Assembly (NCBI RefSeq): GCF_019977355.1 | Contig: NZ_AP024655.1 | Location: 3,100,001-3,164,000 of the forward strand | Length of the DNA: 64,000 bases | DNA from: Arthrobacter sp. NicSoilB8 | Lineage (GTDB): Bacteria > Actinomycetota > Actinomycetes > Actinomycetales > Micrococcaceae | Direction: 5' to 3' | Part shown: positions 1 through 8,978 of the stretch, piece after piece | Numbering within the stretch: position 1 is the first letter of the stretch | How the letters are laid out: every line of letters starts with the position of its first letter | Translations under genes and position numbers: made by a program | The notes under the pieces: generated by a model | Told to the model about the DNA's origin: nothing | Databases searched by the model: none | The model's input: only the letters and a program-made list of their open reading frames with translations

Positions 1-173
1 TGACGCCCTAACCGACTAACGGTAGGCGCGTGCGACGTCGCACCGGGCGGATCAGCGCGGCCGGCACCGGCGTCCGCGAAAGCAGCCAGGCCGGCGGCAA
101 GGGCGGCAACGGACGCGGCGACGGCCGCCAGGGCCTCCCTGCTTTCCGCACTCCACGCCGCCGTGTTATCCAT
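1..173 (-). CDS. Possible 5' part of a small Ala-rich protein, cut by the window edge
   Basis: An open frame runs from an ATG at 171-173 to the left edge without a stop (57 codons). It starts MDNTAAWSAESREALAAV and stays Ala-rich, with G or C in most third positions, as in the real genes here. A weak purine stretch (TCGAGGC) lies just upstream of the ATG. It lies downstream of smc on the same strand, where ftsY is usual, but the residues seen are not the start of FtsY. I do not recognise the family. It could be a real short gene or simply an open frame in GC-rich DNA; the continuation beyond the window would decide. Confidence 0.3.
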   Translation of the reverse strand, partial: MDNTAAWSAESREALAAVAASVAALAAGLAAFADAGAGRADPPGATSHAPTVSRLGR

Positions 174-223
174 GCCTCGATCATCTCGCGAGCCACCGAC
201 AGTTTGATGAAGGGCCGGGTTCC

Positions 224-252
224 GGGGGTGACGCCGGCACGACGTCACCCCC
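224..252 (-). terminator. Hairpin downstream of smc
   Basis: Perfect 10-bp inverted repeat (GGGGGTGACG at 224-233, CGTCACCCCC at 243-252) with a 9-nt loop, 48 bp past the smc stop. There is no T-run on either side, so if it terminates it is of the tailless type common in high-GC actinobacteria. It could also be a processing hairpin. Confidence 0.45.
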
Positions 253-299
253 GTGGGATTTAGCGCCACAAGCCGTCACTCCCAAGCGGGCAGCTCGGC

Positions 300-3200
300 C
301 TATACCTCCGCGCCGAGACGCTGGCTGATGACGGTGGAGACGCCGTCGCCGCGCATTGTGACGCCGTAGAGGGCGTCGGCCACTTCCATGGTGCGTTTCT
401 GGTGCGTGATGACGATCAGCTGGCTGGATTCGCGCAGCTCTTCAAAGATGGTGATGAGCCGGCCCAGGTTGGTGTCATCGAGGGCGGCCTCGACCTCGTC
501 CATGACGTAGAAGGGCGAGGGCCTTGCCTTGAAGATAGCCACCAGCAGCGCCACCGCCGTCAGGGACCGTTCCCCGCCGGAGAGCAGCGAAAGCCGTTTG
601 ATTTTCTTCCCGGCCGGCCGGGCCTCCACCTCGATGCCGGTGGTGAGCATGTCCGAAGGGTCGGTCAGGACCAGGCGGCCCTCGCCGCCGGGGAACAGCC
701 GGGCGAAGACGCGGACGAACTGCCGGGAGGTGTCTTCGAACGCTTCGGCAAAGACCTTTTGGACCCGCTCGTCGACTTCCTTGATGATGTCCAGCAGATC
801 CTTGCGGCTGGACTTGAGGTCTTCGAGCTGGGTGGCGAGGAACTGGTGGCGCTCCTCGAGCGCGGCGAACTCCTCCAGCGCCAGCGGGTTGACCTTGCCG
901 AGCGCCGAGAGGTCGCGTTCGGCGCGCCTGAGCCGCTTTTCCTGTTCCTCCCGGACGAAGGGCTTGCCTTCGGCGATCTCGCGGCCGTCCTCATCCACCG
1001 GGGCGCGCAGGGCGGCCCATTTGTCCCCCGAGTCGCCGGCCGGCACCGGGACGGGCCGATCCGGACCGTAGTCGGCCACGAGCTGCTCGGCCGTCAGGCC
1101 GAGCTCCTCCACGCTCTTGAGTTCCAGCGCCTCGATCCGGAGCCGCTGCTGTGTGCGGGCGAGCTCGTCGCGGTGCACGGAATCGGTGAGTTCGGCCAGT
1201 TCGCGGGCCAGGGCGTCGTTGCCGCCGCGGACCGCTGCCAGTTGGCGTTCCATCTCTTCCCGGCGCTCCTCGGCGCTGTCCCGCTCCCGGCGGGCCAGTT
1301 CCACGGACACGTCGATGAACGCGACCACCTGCTGCACGGCAGCGGCGACGGCGGCCGCGCGCCCGGCCTGGAGCCGGCGGCGGCGGGCCCGTTCCGCGGC
1401 TTCCTCACGGGCACGGCGCTCGGTGGCGGCGGCCCGCTCCAGCGACGCAGCCCGGTTCCGCGTGGCGGTCAGCTGTTCCTCGGCGCTGCGCAGCGCGAGC
1501 CTGGCTTCCATCTCGGCCGTGCGGGCCAGCGAGGCGGCCAAGGCAAGGGCATCGCGGTGGTCCGGCGAGGGTTCCTGCTCGGCGGGGGCTTCCTGGGCCG
1601 CGGCGAGCCGCGCAGTCACGGCTTCCAGGGCAAGCTGTTCGCTGACAATGTTGGCCTCGGCCCTGGCCAGGGACGCGGCCAGGCGTTCGCTTTCCCCGAC
1701 GGCGCTGCGCAGCACTGAGTTCAGGTGGCCCAGGCGTTCGGCGACGGCGGCGAGTTTCGCGTCGGAGTCGTGGAGCTTGGCGAGGGCCGCGTCCGTGCGG
1801 TCCTGGGCTTCGGCGCGCCGGGCGCGGGCCGTGGCGAGGGCGAAGCGGTTGCGTTCCAGCCCTGCGGTGACGGCGCCAAGCTTCGCGGCAGCGTCGTCGA
1901 CGGCGGCCTGGACTTCCAGCAGCGACGGCGCCGTCGCGGAGCCGCCGGTGACGGTCAGCGCCGTGAAGACGTCCCCGGCCCGCGTCACGGCGGTGAGCTC
2001 GGGCCGCGCGGCGATCAGCTGCGCCGCCGCGTCCAGGTCATCGACGACGGCGACGCCCGCCAGCAGGGCGGCCAGCGGCAGGCCGGCGGCGTCGGGACCG
2101 GCAGCAGTCACCAGATCCACCAGGTCCGCGGCCCAGCGCGCGCCCGGCGGAAGCGCGGGAAGCGCGGTCCTGCCGGCAGGGGCACCGGCGGAAGAATCGG
2201 CGAGCAGCAGCGCGGCGCGTCCGGCGTCGTCGTCGTGCAGGAGCCGCACGGCGGCGGCGGCGGTCTCCCGGTCCCGGACCACCACGGCGTCGGACGCGGG
2301 GCCAAGCGCGGCGGCGATGGCGGGTTCGAATCTGGCCTCGACCGTGATCATGGACGCCAGGGATCCCAGAACGCCGGCGGCCAGGACCCCGGAGGTTACG
2401 GCTCCCAGCACATGCTCGGAGCCGTCCTTGCGGTTCAGCCCGAGCTGGAGGGCATCGCGGCGGGCTTTGAGGGCGCCGCGTTCCCGCTCGTCCTCGCGCT
2501 CGGCCGCTTCGAGCTCGGCGATCTCGGCGAGGACGGCGTCCAGGTCCGCGCTGGCGGCCTCGTAGTCGGCGTCGAGCGATTCCTCGCCGTCCTCGACGCC
2601 GGCCGCCTGCGATTCCAGCGCAGTGAACTCACTGTGCGCCTGCCGGCGGCGCTCCTCGCCCGCCTTTTGCGATTCGCGGAGGCGCCCGAGTTCGGCCTGG
2701 CCGGACTCGACGCGGGACCGCGCCGCCCCGACCTGCCCGGCAAGCCTGGCCAGGCCCTCGCGCCGGTCCGCGGCGGCCCGGAGCAGGGCCGCGAGGCGCT
2801 TGTCCTCGGCGGCGGCGGCCTGCTCGGCATCCTGCTTCGCCGCCGTGGCGGTGTCCAGCGCCTGCGTCCGCTCCAGGATCTGGCGTTCCAGCCCGGCCTG
2901 CTCGTCGCGGACGCGGGCGGCCTGCTTCTCCAGCTGGTCCGGATCCCGGCCGGTGTCCGGCACGGCGTCGGCGGCGCCGAGCAGGCGGCGGCGTTCCTCG
3001 GCGAGCGAGCCGAGGGACCGGAGCCGTTCGCGCCCGGTGGAGAGCGAGTACCAGTTTTCCCGGGCGGCGTTCAGCGTGGGCGTGGCCTCGGCGGCGAGTC
3101 GTTCGAGCACAGCCTGGCGCTGACGTCCGGCGTTGAGTTCCCGCTCGACGACGGCGCGGCGTGCCTTGAGCGCCGTTTCATCCGCGACGTCCTGCGCCAG

Positions 3201-3920
3201 GGCGGTCTGCAGCTGGACGAGGTCGTCGGCCAGAAGGCGTGAGCGGGCGTCGCGGACCTCGAACTGGACGCTCTGGGCGCGCCGGGCCACTTCCGCCTGC
3301 TTTCCCAGCGGGGTCAGCTGCCGCCGGATTTCGCCGGTGAGGTCGCTGAGCCGGGACAGGTTGGCCTGCATGGCTTCGAGCTTGCGGACCGTCTTTTCCC
3401 GGCGGCGGCGGTGTTTGAGGATGCCGGCGGCCTCCTCAATGAAGCCGCGCCGGTCCTCGGGGGTGGCATGCAGGACCTTGTCCAGCTGGCCCTGGCCGAC
3501 AATGACGTGCATCTCGCGGCCCAGGCCGGAATCGGAGAGCAGTTCCTGGATGTCCAGCAGCCGGCAGGCCGCGCCGTTGATGGCATACTCCGAGCCGCCG
3601 GTCCGGAACAGGGTGCGCGAGATTGTCACCTCGCTGTATTCGATCGGGAGGGCACCGTCGCTGTTGTCGATGGTCAGCGAGACGTGGGCCCGGCCCAGGG
3701 GCGGCCGGCCCGAGGTTCCCGCGAAGATCACGTCCTCCATCTTGCCGCCCCGGAGCGTTTTGGCCCCCTGCTCGCCCATGACCCACGCCAGGGCATCCAC
3801 CACGTTGGACTTGCCGGAACCGTTGGGGCCCACCACGGCGGTGACGCCGGGTTCGAATTCGAAGGTCGTCGCCGAGGCAAACGACTTGAATCCCCGGACG
3901 GTCAGGCTCTTGAGGTGCAA
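300..3920 (-). CDS. smc: Chromosome segregation protein SMC
   Basis: SMC ATPase (1206 aa), the core of the bacterial condensin complex (with ScpA and ScpB) that compacts and segregates the chromosome. The full architecture is visible: N-terminal ATPase half with Walker A GPNGSGKS at residues 31-38, long Ala/Glu/Arg-rich coiled coil, a globular hinge near residues 510-680, a second coiled coil, then the ABC signature LSGGERSL and Walker B with DEVEAALDD near the C-terminus. Length is normal for actinobacterial SMC. The start is TTG at 3918-3920 (TTG CAC CTC AAG); it places the conserved MHLKSLTVRGFKSF directly at the N-terminus, and AGGAG lies about 12 nt upstream. It is divergent from oleA. 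In many actinobacteria smc directly follows mutM; here about 7.6 kb of other genes lie between them. Confidence 0.97.
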   Translation of the reverse strand: MHLKSLTVRGFKSFASATTFEFEPGVTAVVGPNGSGKSNVVDALAWVMGEQGAKTLRGGKMEDVIFAGTSGRPPLGRAHVSLTIDNSDGALPIEYSEVTISRTLFRTGGSEYAINGAACRLLDIQELLSDSGLGREMHVIVGQGQLDKVLHATPEDRRGFIEEAAGILKHRRRREKTVRKLEAMQANLSRLSDLTGEIRRQLTPLGKQAEVARRAQSVQFEVRDARSRLLADDLVQLQTALAQDVADETALKARRAVVERELNAGRQRQAVLERLAAEATPTLNAARENWYSLSTGRERLRSLGSLAEERRRLLGAADAVPDTGRDPDQLEKQAARVRDEQAGLERQILERTQALDTATAAKQDAEQAAAAEDKRLAALLRAAADRREGLARLAGQVGAARSRVESGQAELGRLRESQKAGEERRRQAHSEFTALESQAAGVEDGEESLDADYEAASADLDAVLAEIAELEAAEREDERERGALKARRDALQLGLNRKDGSEHVLGAVTSGVLAAGVLGSLASMITVEARFEPAIAAALGPASDAVVVRDRETAAAAVRLLHDDDAGRAALLLADSSAGAPAGRTALPALPPGARWAADLVDLVTAAGPDAAGLPLAALLAGVAVVDDLDAAAQLIAARPELTAVTRAGDVFTALTVTGGSATAPSLLEVQAAVDDAAAKLGAVTAGLERNRFALATARARRAEAQDRTDAALAKLHDSDAKLAAVAERLGHLNSVLRSAVGESERLAASLARAEANIVSEQLALEAVTARLAAAQEAPAEQEPSPDHRDALALAASLARTAEMEARLALRSAEEQLTATRNRAASLERAAATERRAREEAAERARRRRLQAGRAAAVAAAVQQVVAFIDVSVELARRERDSAEERREEMERQLAAVRGGNDALARELAELTDSVHRDELARTQQRLRIEALELKSVEELGLTAEQLVADYGPDRPVPVPAGDSGDKWAALRAPVDEDGREIAEGKPFVREEQEKRLRRAERDLSALGKVNPLALEEFAALEERHQFLATQLEDLKSSRKDLLDIIKEVDERVQKVFAEAFEDTSRQFVRVFARLFPGGEGRLVLTDPSDMLTTGIEVEARPAGKKIKRLSLLSGGERSLTAVALLVAIFKARPSPFYVMDEVEAALDDTNLGRLITIFEELRESSQLIVITHQKRTMEVADALYGVTMRGDGVSTVISQRLGAEV

Positions 3921-4169
3921 GGTATTTCGGTTCTCCTGCTCGGCGGACTGGGCGCGCTGTTCGAAACGTGATTCGAAACGGACGCGGGGTTCGGGGCGGC
4001 CCCGGATACTTACAATCTACTGCGCAGCCGCGGCCATTCCGCGCAGAACCCGCGCGCAGCCGCCGCAGATGGCTCAGGCCGCATATGCGGAAACGGTCCT
4101 GCACAGGGCATAGTTAAGCCCTTGGGCTTGCGCTTGAGGTGCGGCGAACCGCCGGTGCACAGGACGGAT

Positions 4170-5210
4170 ATGAACAGGGGCTTGATTTTGGTAGGCAACG
4201 CAACATTCCGGCACTCCAACACCGCCTTGCTTTCGGTGAGCAGCGTCGAAGCCCCGACGATCGTCAGTTCCATGGATTTCGACCGCCGGCTGGCTTCGAC
4301 CCTGCGGCGGCTCAGGGTCCCCCCGAAGCTGCTCGAACGGGTCGCCGGCATCACGCACCGGCGCTGGTGGGCCCCCGGGACCTCGTTCGACGACGCCGCC
4401 ATCGAAGCGGGCGCAAAGGCGCTGGCCGAGTCCGGCATCGAAGCGTCCGAGATTGGCCTGCTGATCAACACCTCCGTCACGCGGCGCAACCTGGAACCGT
4501 CCGTCGCGGTGAAGATCCACCACGGACTCAGCCTGCCGTCGTCGGCGATGAACTTTGATCTGGCAAACGCCTGCCTCGGATTCGTCAACGGCATGACGCT
4601 GGCGGCCAACATGATCGATTCCGGCCAGATCAAGTACGCGATGATCGTCAACGGTGAGGACGCCCAGGCAACGCAGGAGGCCACCCTGGCCCGGCTGCAG
4701 CGGCCCGAGACGACCCGCGAGGACTTCAACCGCGAGTTCGCCACACTCACCCTCGGCTCCGGAGCCGCTGCGGCCGTCCTCGGCCCGGCGGACCAGCACT
4801 CAGGGGCGCACCGCATCCTCGGCGGCGTGATGCGTGCCGGCACCGAGCACCATGAACTGTGCGTGGGCGGCATCGACGGCATGGCCACCGACACCAAGGG
4901 CCTGCTCGACGGCGGCCTGCAGCTCGTGGTCGACGCCTGGCACGAGGCCCAGCCGGAGTGGGACTGGGCCTCGATGGACCGCTACGTCACGCACCAGGTG
5001 AGCAACGCCTATACCCAGGCCATCATTGACGCCATTGACCTGGACCCGGACAAGGTGCCGATCACGTTCCCGCACTGGGGCAATGTGGGCCCGGCATCCC
5101 TCCCCATGACCCTCGCGGCCGAAGCGCAGACGCTCGCAACCGGGGACCGCGTGCTGTGCATGGGTGTGGGTTCCGGTCTGAACACCGCCATGGTGGAAAT
5201 CGTTTGGTAG
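4170..5210 (+). CDS. oleA: OleA, thiolase-superfamily beta-ketoacid synthase for long-chain olefins
   Basis: Predicted to condense two fatty acyl-CoA molecules head-to-head into a 2-alkyl-3-ketoacid, the first step of cis-olefin hydrocarbon synthesis. It is a 346-aa KAS III-like protein. Catalytic residues are visible: Cys135 in NACLGF, His275 in THQVSNAY, Asn305 in HWGNVG. NLEPS carries the Glu (residue 109) that OleA inserts across the dimer interface and that ordinary FabH lacks. The start is ATG at 4170, five bases after AGGA at 4161-4164; the upstream ATG at 4122 has no comparable RBS and adds unconserved residues. It is the first gene of oleA-oleBC-oleD; its stop overlaps the probable oleBC start. 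No clear promoter motif was recognised in the 249-bp divergent region shared with smc. Confidence 0.93.
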   Translation: MNRGLILVGNATFRHSNTALLSVSSVEAPTIVSSMDFDRRLASTLRRLRVPPKLLERVAGITHRRWWAPGTSFDDAAIEAGAKALAESGIEASEIGLLINTSVTRRNLEPSVAVKIHHGLSLPSSAMNFDLANACLGFVNGMTLAANMIDSGQIKYAMIVNGEDAQATQEATLARLQRPETTREDFNREFATLTLGSGAAAAVLGPADQHSGAHRILGGVMRAGTEHHELCVGGIDGMATDTKGLLDGGLQLVVDAWHEAQPEWDWASMDRYVTHQVSNAYTQAIIDAIDLDPDKVPITFPHWGNVGPASLPMTLAAEAQTLATGDRVLCMGVGSGLNTAMVEIVW

Positions 5211-7972
5211 CCGCCGACTGGCCCGGCGTCGACCCCGAATGGTCGCGCGAAATCGATGTGGCGTCCACCTCCGCCGCGGATGAGCCCGGAACCGTGCGCC
5301 GCTGGCACCTGCTCGACAACGGTGCCCAGCTCACGCGCCGCGGCCTGGCTCCTGCCGGCACCCTGCTGTGCGTGCACGGCAACCCGACGTGGTCCTACCT
5401 GTGGCGGACCCTGCTGGCCGCCGGATCCGACCCCGCTCATCCGTGGCGCGTGGTGGCGGTGGACCAGCTGGATATGGGCTTCTCCGAGCGCACCGGCACG
5501 TTCCGGCGCCTGACGGACCGGATCAACGACCTGGGCGACCTCACCGCCGCGCTAAAACTGGACGGGCCGGTGGTCACCGTCGGACACGACTGGGGTGGCG
5601 TGATCAGCCTCGGCTGGGCCGTGGCGCATCCGCAGCAGCTCGCCGGGGTGGTACTGACCAACACCGCTGTCCACCAGCCCTCCGGCGCGCACCTCCCGCC
5701 AGCGCTGCGGCTTGCCCTGCACCCGGCCGTGCATCGTTGGGGAACGACGACGTCGGACACCTTCCTTCGGGTGACGCATTCCCTGGCCCGCCCGCCGCTG
5801 GCCGAGGATGTCCGCGGTGCCTACATGGCCCCTTACCGGGGCGCCGGCCGCCGCGCCGGCGTGGGGAACTTCGTAGCTGACATTCCCGCCGGCCCGTCCC
5901 ATCCCAGCTTCCCGGCGCTCAGCCGAGTCGCCGAAGGGGTGCGCGGGCTGAAGGTTCCGGCCCTGATGCTTTGGGGGCCGCGGGATCCGATCTTTTCCGA
6001 CCGGTACCTCAAGGACCTCATCGGCCGGCTGCCCGACGCGAAAGTTCACCGCTTCGAGGGTGCCGGCCACCTCGTCGCGGAAGACCGCGACCTCGCCGGC
6101 CCCATCTTCGAGTGGCTTGCCGAACGCGGCGGGGACAGCGGATCCGGCCTTCAACGGACGGTCGCGACCGATGACCCGGCCGACCCCCCGACGCTGAAGG
6201 CCGCTGCCGGGCCCCTGGAGCCCGGCAACGAGGACCCGCCCCTTTGGGCGCCTCTCACCGGGCTGGCGGCGGGACCCTCCGGTGGGGACACCGCCGTCGC
6301 GGAAATGGGCCCGGACGGCAGCATCGCCCGCTCGCTCAGCTGGCAGGAGCTGGACCAAAGCATCGCCGCCCTCGCGGCGGGCCTGAAGGACGCCGGTGTG
6401 GGGCACCGCAGCCGGGTGAGCCTGATGGTCCCGCCGGGCGTGGACCTGACCGTGGTCCTCTATGCCTGCCTGCGGCTCGGCGCTGTGGTCGTGGTGGCCG
6501 ACGCCGGCCTCGGCACCCGCGGCCTGAGCCGCGCCGTGAAGGGCGCCACCCCGGATTTCCTCATCGGCATCGACAGGGCGCTGGCGGCTGCCGCGGTACT
6601 CGGCTGGTCGGGTCGGCGCATCAGTGTGCGGGATCTGCCGGCTGCCCGCCGCCGCGTCCTCGGCGTCGAAACCTCCCTCGCCGCGCTCGCCCGCCGGGGA
6701 GCCCGGGTCCGCCCGGAGCCGCCGTCGCCGGTTCCGGGACAGGGCCAGGGACCGGGCCAGGGACCGGGCGGGAGCCAACGCCAAGGCCAGTCCCCGGCCC
6801 CGGACGCCCCGGCCGCCGTGCTCTTCACCTCCGGCTCCACCGGCCCGGCCAAGGGCGTGCTGTATACGCACCGGCAGCTGGCCGCGATGCGCGATACCGT
6901 GGCCGCGACGCTGGGCATCCGCCCGGGCGCGCGCCTGGTGGCAGGCTTCGCGCCCTTCGCCCTGCTGGGACCGGCGCTCGGAGCAGTCTCGGTGACGCCC
7001 GCCATGGACGTCACCGTGCCCCGCACCCTGACGGCCCGCGCGCTCGGGAACGCCGCCGCGGCCATCGACGCCACCGTGGTCTTCGCCTCGCCCGCGGCGC
7101 TGCGCAACGTCCTTGCGACCCAGGGCGGCCTGGGCGGGGCCGGGCACGAGGCCCTGGGGCGGGTGAAGCTGCTGCTCTCCGCCGGCGCACCCGTCCCCGC
7201 AGCCCTGCTCGCGCAAGTGCAGCGGTTGCTGCCCCGGGCCTCGCTGCACACCCCGTACGGGATGACCGAGGCCCTGCCCGTCACCGACATCAGCCTCGAA
7301 CAGATCGGCGCCGCCGAGGCCGACGCCGCCGCCGGCACCGTGGCAGGGGCCGGCAACGGCGTATGCGTGGGCCGGCCGGTGCACGGCGCCCGGGTGGCCG
7401 TCATCCCGCTCGCCGCGGACGGCTCCGCGCCCGGGAACCATCCCGTCACGGCGGCGGGATTGACCGGGGAGATCCTCGTCAGCGCCCCGCATGTGAAGGA
7501 AACTTACGACAGGCTCTGGCTCACCCAGCGGGACAGCGTCCGCACGGCAGGATGGCACCGCACCGGCGACGTCGGGCACTTCGACGCCGCCGGACGGCTC
7601 TGGGTGGAAGGCCGCCTCGCCCACGTCGTGACCGCGCCCGGTGCTGTGGTGACGCCCGTCGGCGCCGAGCAGGCCATCGAGCGCCTGGAAGGCCTCGGAC
7701 TGGCCGCCGTCGTCGGGGTCGGCCCCTCCGGGACGCAGGCCGTCGTCGCCGTCGTCGAAACCGTTCCGCCGGCGCGCCGGGCCGGCCCCGCGACGCCGCA
7801 GCTCGCCGGGCGCGTGCGTGATGCGGCCCGCCAGGCAGGCGTCAGCGTCTCGGCCGTGCTCGTCGTGCCCTCCCAGCCGACCGACATCCGCCACAACGCC
7901 AAGATCGACAGGACCCGGCTGTCCCGGTGGGCTTCCGCGGTGCTGGCCGGCGGCCGTCCGGGCACGCCGTGA
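5204..7972 (+). CDS. oleBC: OleBC fusion: beta-lactone decarboxylase plus beta-lactone synthetase
   Basis: Two-domain protein (about 922 aa). Residues about 30-320 are an alpha/beta hydrolase of the haloalkane-dehalogenase type, with oxyanion-hole HGNPTW and nucleophile-elbow GHDWGG (Asp near residue 129); this is OleB, which decarboxylates the beta-lactone to the alkene. From about 340 onward is an AMP-dependent synthetase with P-loop LFTSGSTGPAKG, TPYGMTE and WHRTGDVG; this is OleC, which closes the beta-hydroxyacid to a beta-lactone. The fusion is known from Micrococcus-type actinobacteria. The start is unsettled: TTG at 5204, six bases after GGTGGA and overlapping the oleA stop, is preferred; an in-frame ATG at 5156 lies deeper inside oleA. 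OleC carries an unusual Gly/Gln/Pro-rich linker (6737-6772) just before its P-loop. Confidence 0.93.
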   Translation: MVAADWPGVDPEWSREIDVASTSAADEPGTVRRWHLLDNGAQLTRRGLAPAGTLLCVHGNPTWSYLWRTLLAAGSDPAHPWRVVAVDQLDMGFSERTGTFRRLTDRINDLGDLTAALKLDGPVVTVGHDWGGVISLGWAVAHPQQLAGVVLTNTAVHQPSGAHLPPALRLALHPAVHRWGTTTSDTFLRVTHSLARPPLAEDVRGAYMAPYRGAGRRAGVGNFVADIPAGPSHPSFPALSRVAEGVRGLKVPALMLWGPRDPIFSDRYLKDLIGRLPDAKVHRFEGAGHLVAEDRDLAGPIFEWLAERGGDSGSGLQRTVATDDPADPPTLKAAAGPLEPGNEDPPLWAPLTGLAAGPSGGDTAVAEMGPDGSIARSLSWQELDQSIAALAAGLKDAGVGHRSRVSLMVPPGVDLTVVLYACLRLGAVVVVADAGLGTRGLSRAVKGATPDFLIGIDRALAAAAVLGWSGRRISVRDLPAARRRVLGVETSLAALARRGARVRPEPPSPVPGQGQGPGQGPGGSQRQGQSPAPDAPAAVLFTSGSTGPAKGVLYTHRQLAAMRDTVAATLGIRPGARLVAGFAPFALLGPALGAVSVTPAMDVTVPRTLTARALGNAAAAIDATVVFASPAALRNVLATQGGLGGAGHEALGRVKLLLSAGAPVPAALLAQVQRLLPRASLHTPYGMTEALPVTDISLEQIGAAEADAAAGTVAGAGNGVCVGRPVHGARVAVIPLAADGSAPGNHPVTAAGLTGEILVSAPHVKETYDRLWLTQRDSVRTAGWHRTGDVGHFDAAGRLWVEGRLAHVVTAPGAVVTPVGAEQAIERLEGLGLAAVVGVGPSGTQAVVAVVETVPPARRAGPATPQLAGRVRDAARQAGVSVSAVLVVPSQPTDIRHNAKIDRTRLSRWASAVLAGGRPGTP
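6737..6772 (+). repeat. 12-nt tandem repeat x3 inside oleBC
   Basis: Three consecutive units (GGACAGGGCCAG, GGACCGGGCCAG, GGACCGGGCGGG) encode a G-Q-G-P linker in OleC just upstream of the nucleotide-binding loop. The unit length keeps frame. It belongs to the pattern of short direct repeats seen across the window. Confidence 0.85.
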
Positions 7973-8952
7973 AGGTCCTCGTCACCGGCGCAAGCGGCCT
8001 GCTCGGCCGTGTTGTGGCCGGGATCCTGGTGCGTCAAGGCCACGCCGTCACCACCTTCCAGCGCCGTCCCGCGGGCGTCGACGGCGCCGCGGACCTCACC
8101 GGGTCTGTCACGGACCGGGACGCCGTCCGTCGCGCCGTCGCCGGGGCCGATGGCGTCATCCACCTGGCGGCAAAGGTATCCTTCACCGGCCGCACCGCGG
8201 ATTTCAACGAAGTGAATGTCGAAGGCACGCGAGTCCTGCTCCGTGCGGCCCGCGAGGCCGGCGTGCGGGATGTGGTGTACGTCTCCTCCCCGTCCGTGGC
8301 CAACTCCGGGGCCGCCATCGCCGGACTGGGCGCCGAGGCGGCGGACCCGGCCCGCGCGCACGGCGACTATTCCCGCACCAAGGCCGAGGCCGAGCTGCTG
8401 GCGCTGGCCGCGGACTCGCCCGGATTCCGGGTCGCGGCGGTTCGCCCGCACGTCGTCTGGGGCCCGGGCGATACGCAACTGGTGGAACGGGTGCTGGAAC
8501 GTGCCGGCCGCGGCCGTCTGCCGCTGCTCGACGCCGGGGCGGCCCTGATCGACACCACCTATGTGGACAACGCCGCCTCGGCCATCGTGGCCGCGCTCCA
8601 CCGGATGGAACACATTCACGGCCGGGCGCTGGTCATCACCAACGGCGAACCCCGCCCGGTCGGCGAGCTGTTGGCGGGCATCTGCGCCGCGGGCGGCGTC
8701 CCCGCACCGTCGTGGCGGGTGCCGGGCAGGCTCGCGCGGGCAGCCGGATCAGTGGTTGAAAAGGTCTGGGGCCTTTCCGGCCGGACCGACGAGCCGCCGA
8801 TGACCAGGTTCCTCGCCGAACAGCTCTCCACCGCCCACTGGTTCGACCAGCGCGAGACCCGCGAGCTCCTCAACTGGACCCCCGCCGTTTCACTCGACGA
8901 CGGCCTGGCGAGGCTGGCCGAGCACTACCGCTCACTTCGAGCGGCAGGCTGA
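7969..8952 (+). CDS. oleD: OleD, NAD(P)H-dependent 2-alkyl-3-ketoacid reductase
   Basis: Predicted to reduce the OleA product to a 2-alkyl-3-hydroxyacid for OleC. It is an extended short-chain dehydrogenase (327 aa): N-terminal Rossmann motif TGASGLLG, an acidic/Arg cofactor region after the second strand, catalytic YSRTK (Tyr-xxx-Lys), and a substrate-binding C-terminal half. The start is GTG at 7969, overlapping the oleBC stop as GTGA, so the two are translationally coupled; the longer frame from 7927 would sit inside oleBC. With oleA and oleBC it completes the known olefin pathway, in the order A-BC-D. The gene ends inside a 12-nt tandem repeat. Confidence 0.92.
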   Translation: MKVLVTGASGLLGRVVAGILVRQGHAVTTFQRRPAGVDGAADLTGSVTDRDAVRRAVAGADGVIHLAAKVSFTGRTADFNEVNVEGTRVLLRAAREAGVRDVVYVSSPSVANSGAAIAGLGAEAADPARAHGDYSRTKAEAELLALAADSPGFRVAAVRPHVVWGPGDTQLVERVLERAGRGRLPLLDAGAALIDTTYVDNAASAIVAALHRMEHIHGRALVITNGEPRPVGELLAGICAAGGVPAPSWRVPGRLARAAGSVVEKVWGLSGRTDEPPMTRFLAEQLSTAHWFDQRETRELLNWTPAVSLDDGLARLAEHYRSLRAAG

Positions 8953-8978
8953 CCGGCAGGCTGACCGGCGGGCCGGGC
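8943..8978. repeat. 12-nt tandem repeat at the oleD 3' end
   Basis: Two perfect copies of GGCAGGCTGACC (8943-8954, 8955-8966) and one diverged copy span the oleD stop and the whole convergent gap to the next gene. The first copy encodes the last residues and stop of oleD. No terminator-like hairpin was recognised here. Confidence 0.8.

Noticed and set aside
5156..5203. ATG 5156 as the oleBC start
   Set aside because: It gives a 55-nt overlap with oleA and adds residues that merely shadow OleA; TTG 5204 has a better-placed RBS. Kept as an alternative.
5552..7894. 780-aa open frame on the minus strand
   Set aside because: Antisense shadow of oleBC; Arg/Gly/His-rich with no domain motifs. High GC leaves antisense frames open throughout the window, for example at 1117-2565, 15639-16976 and 18360-20870.
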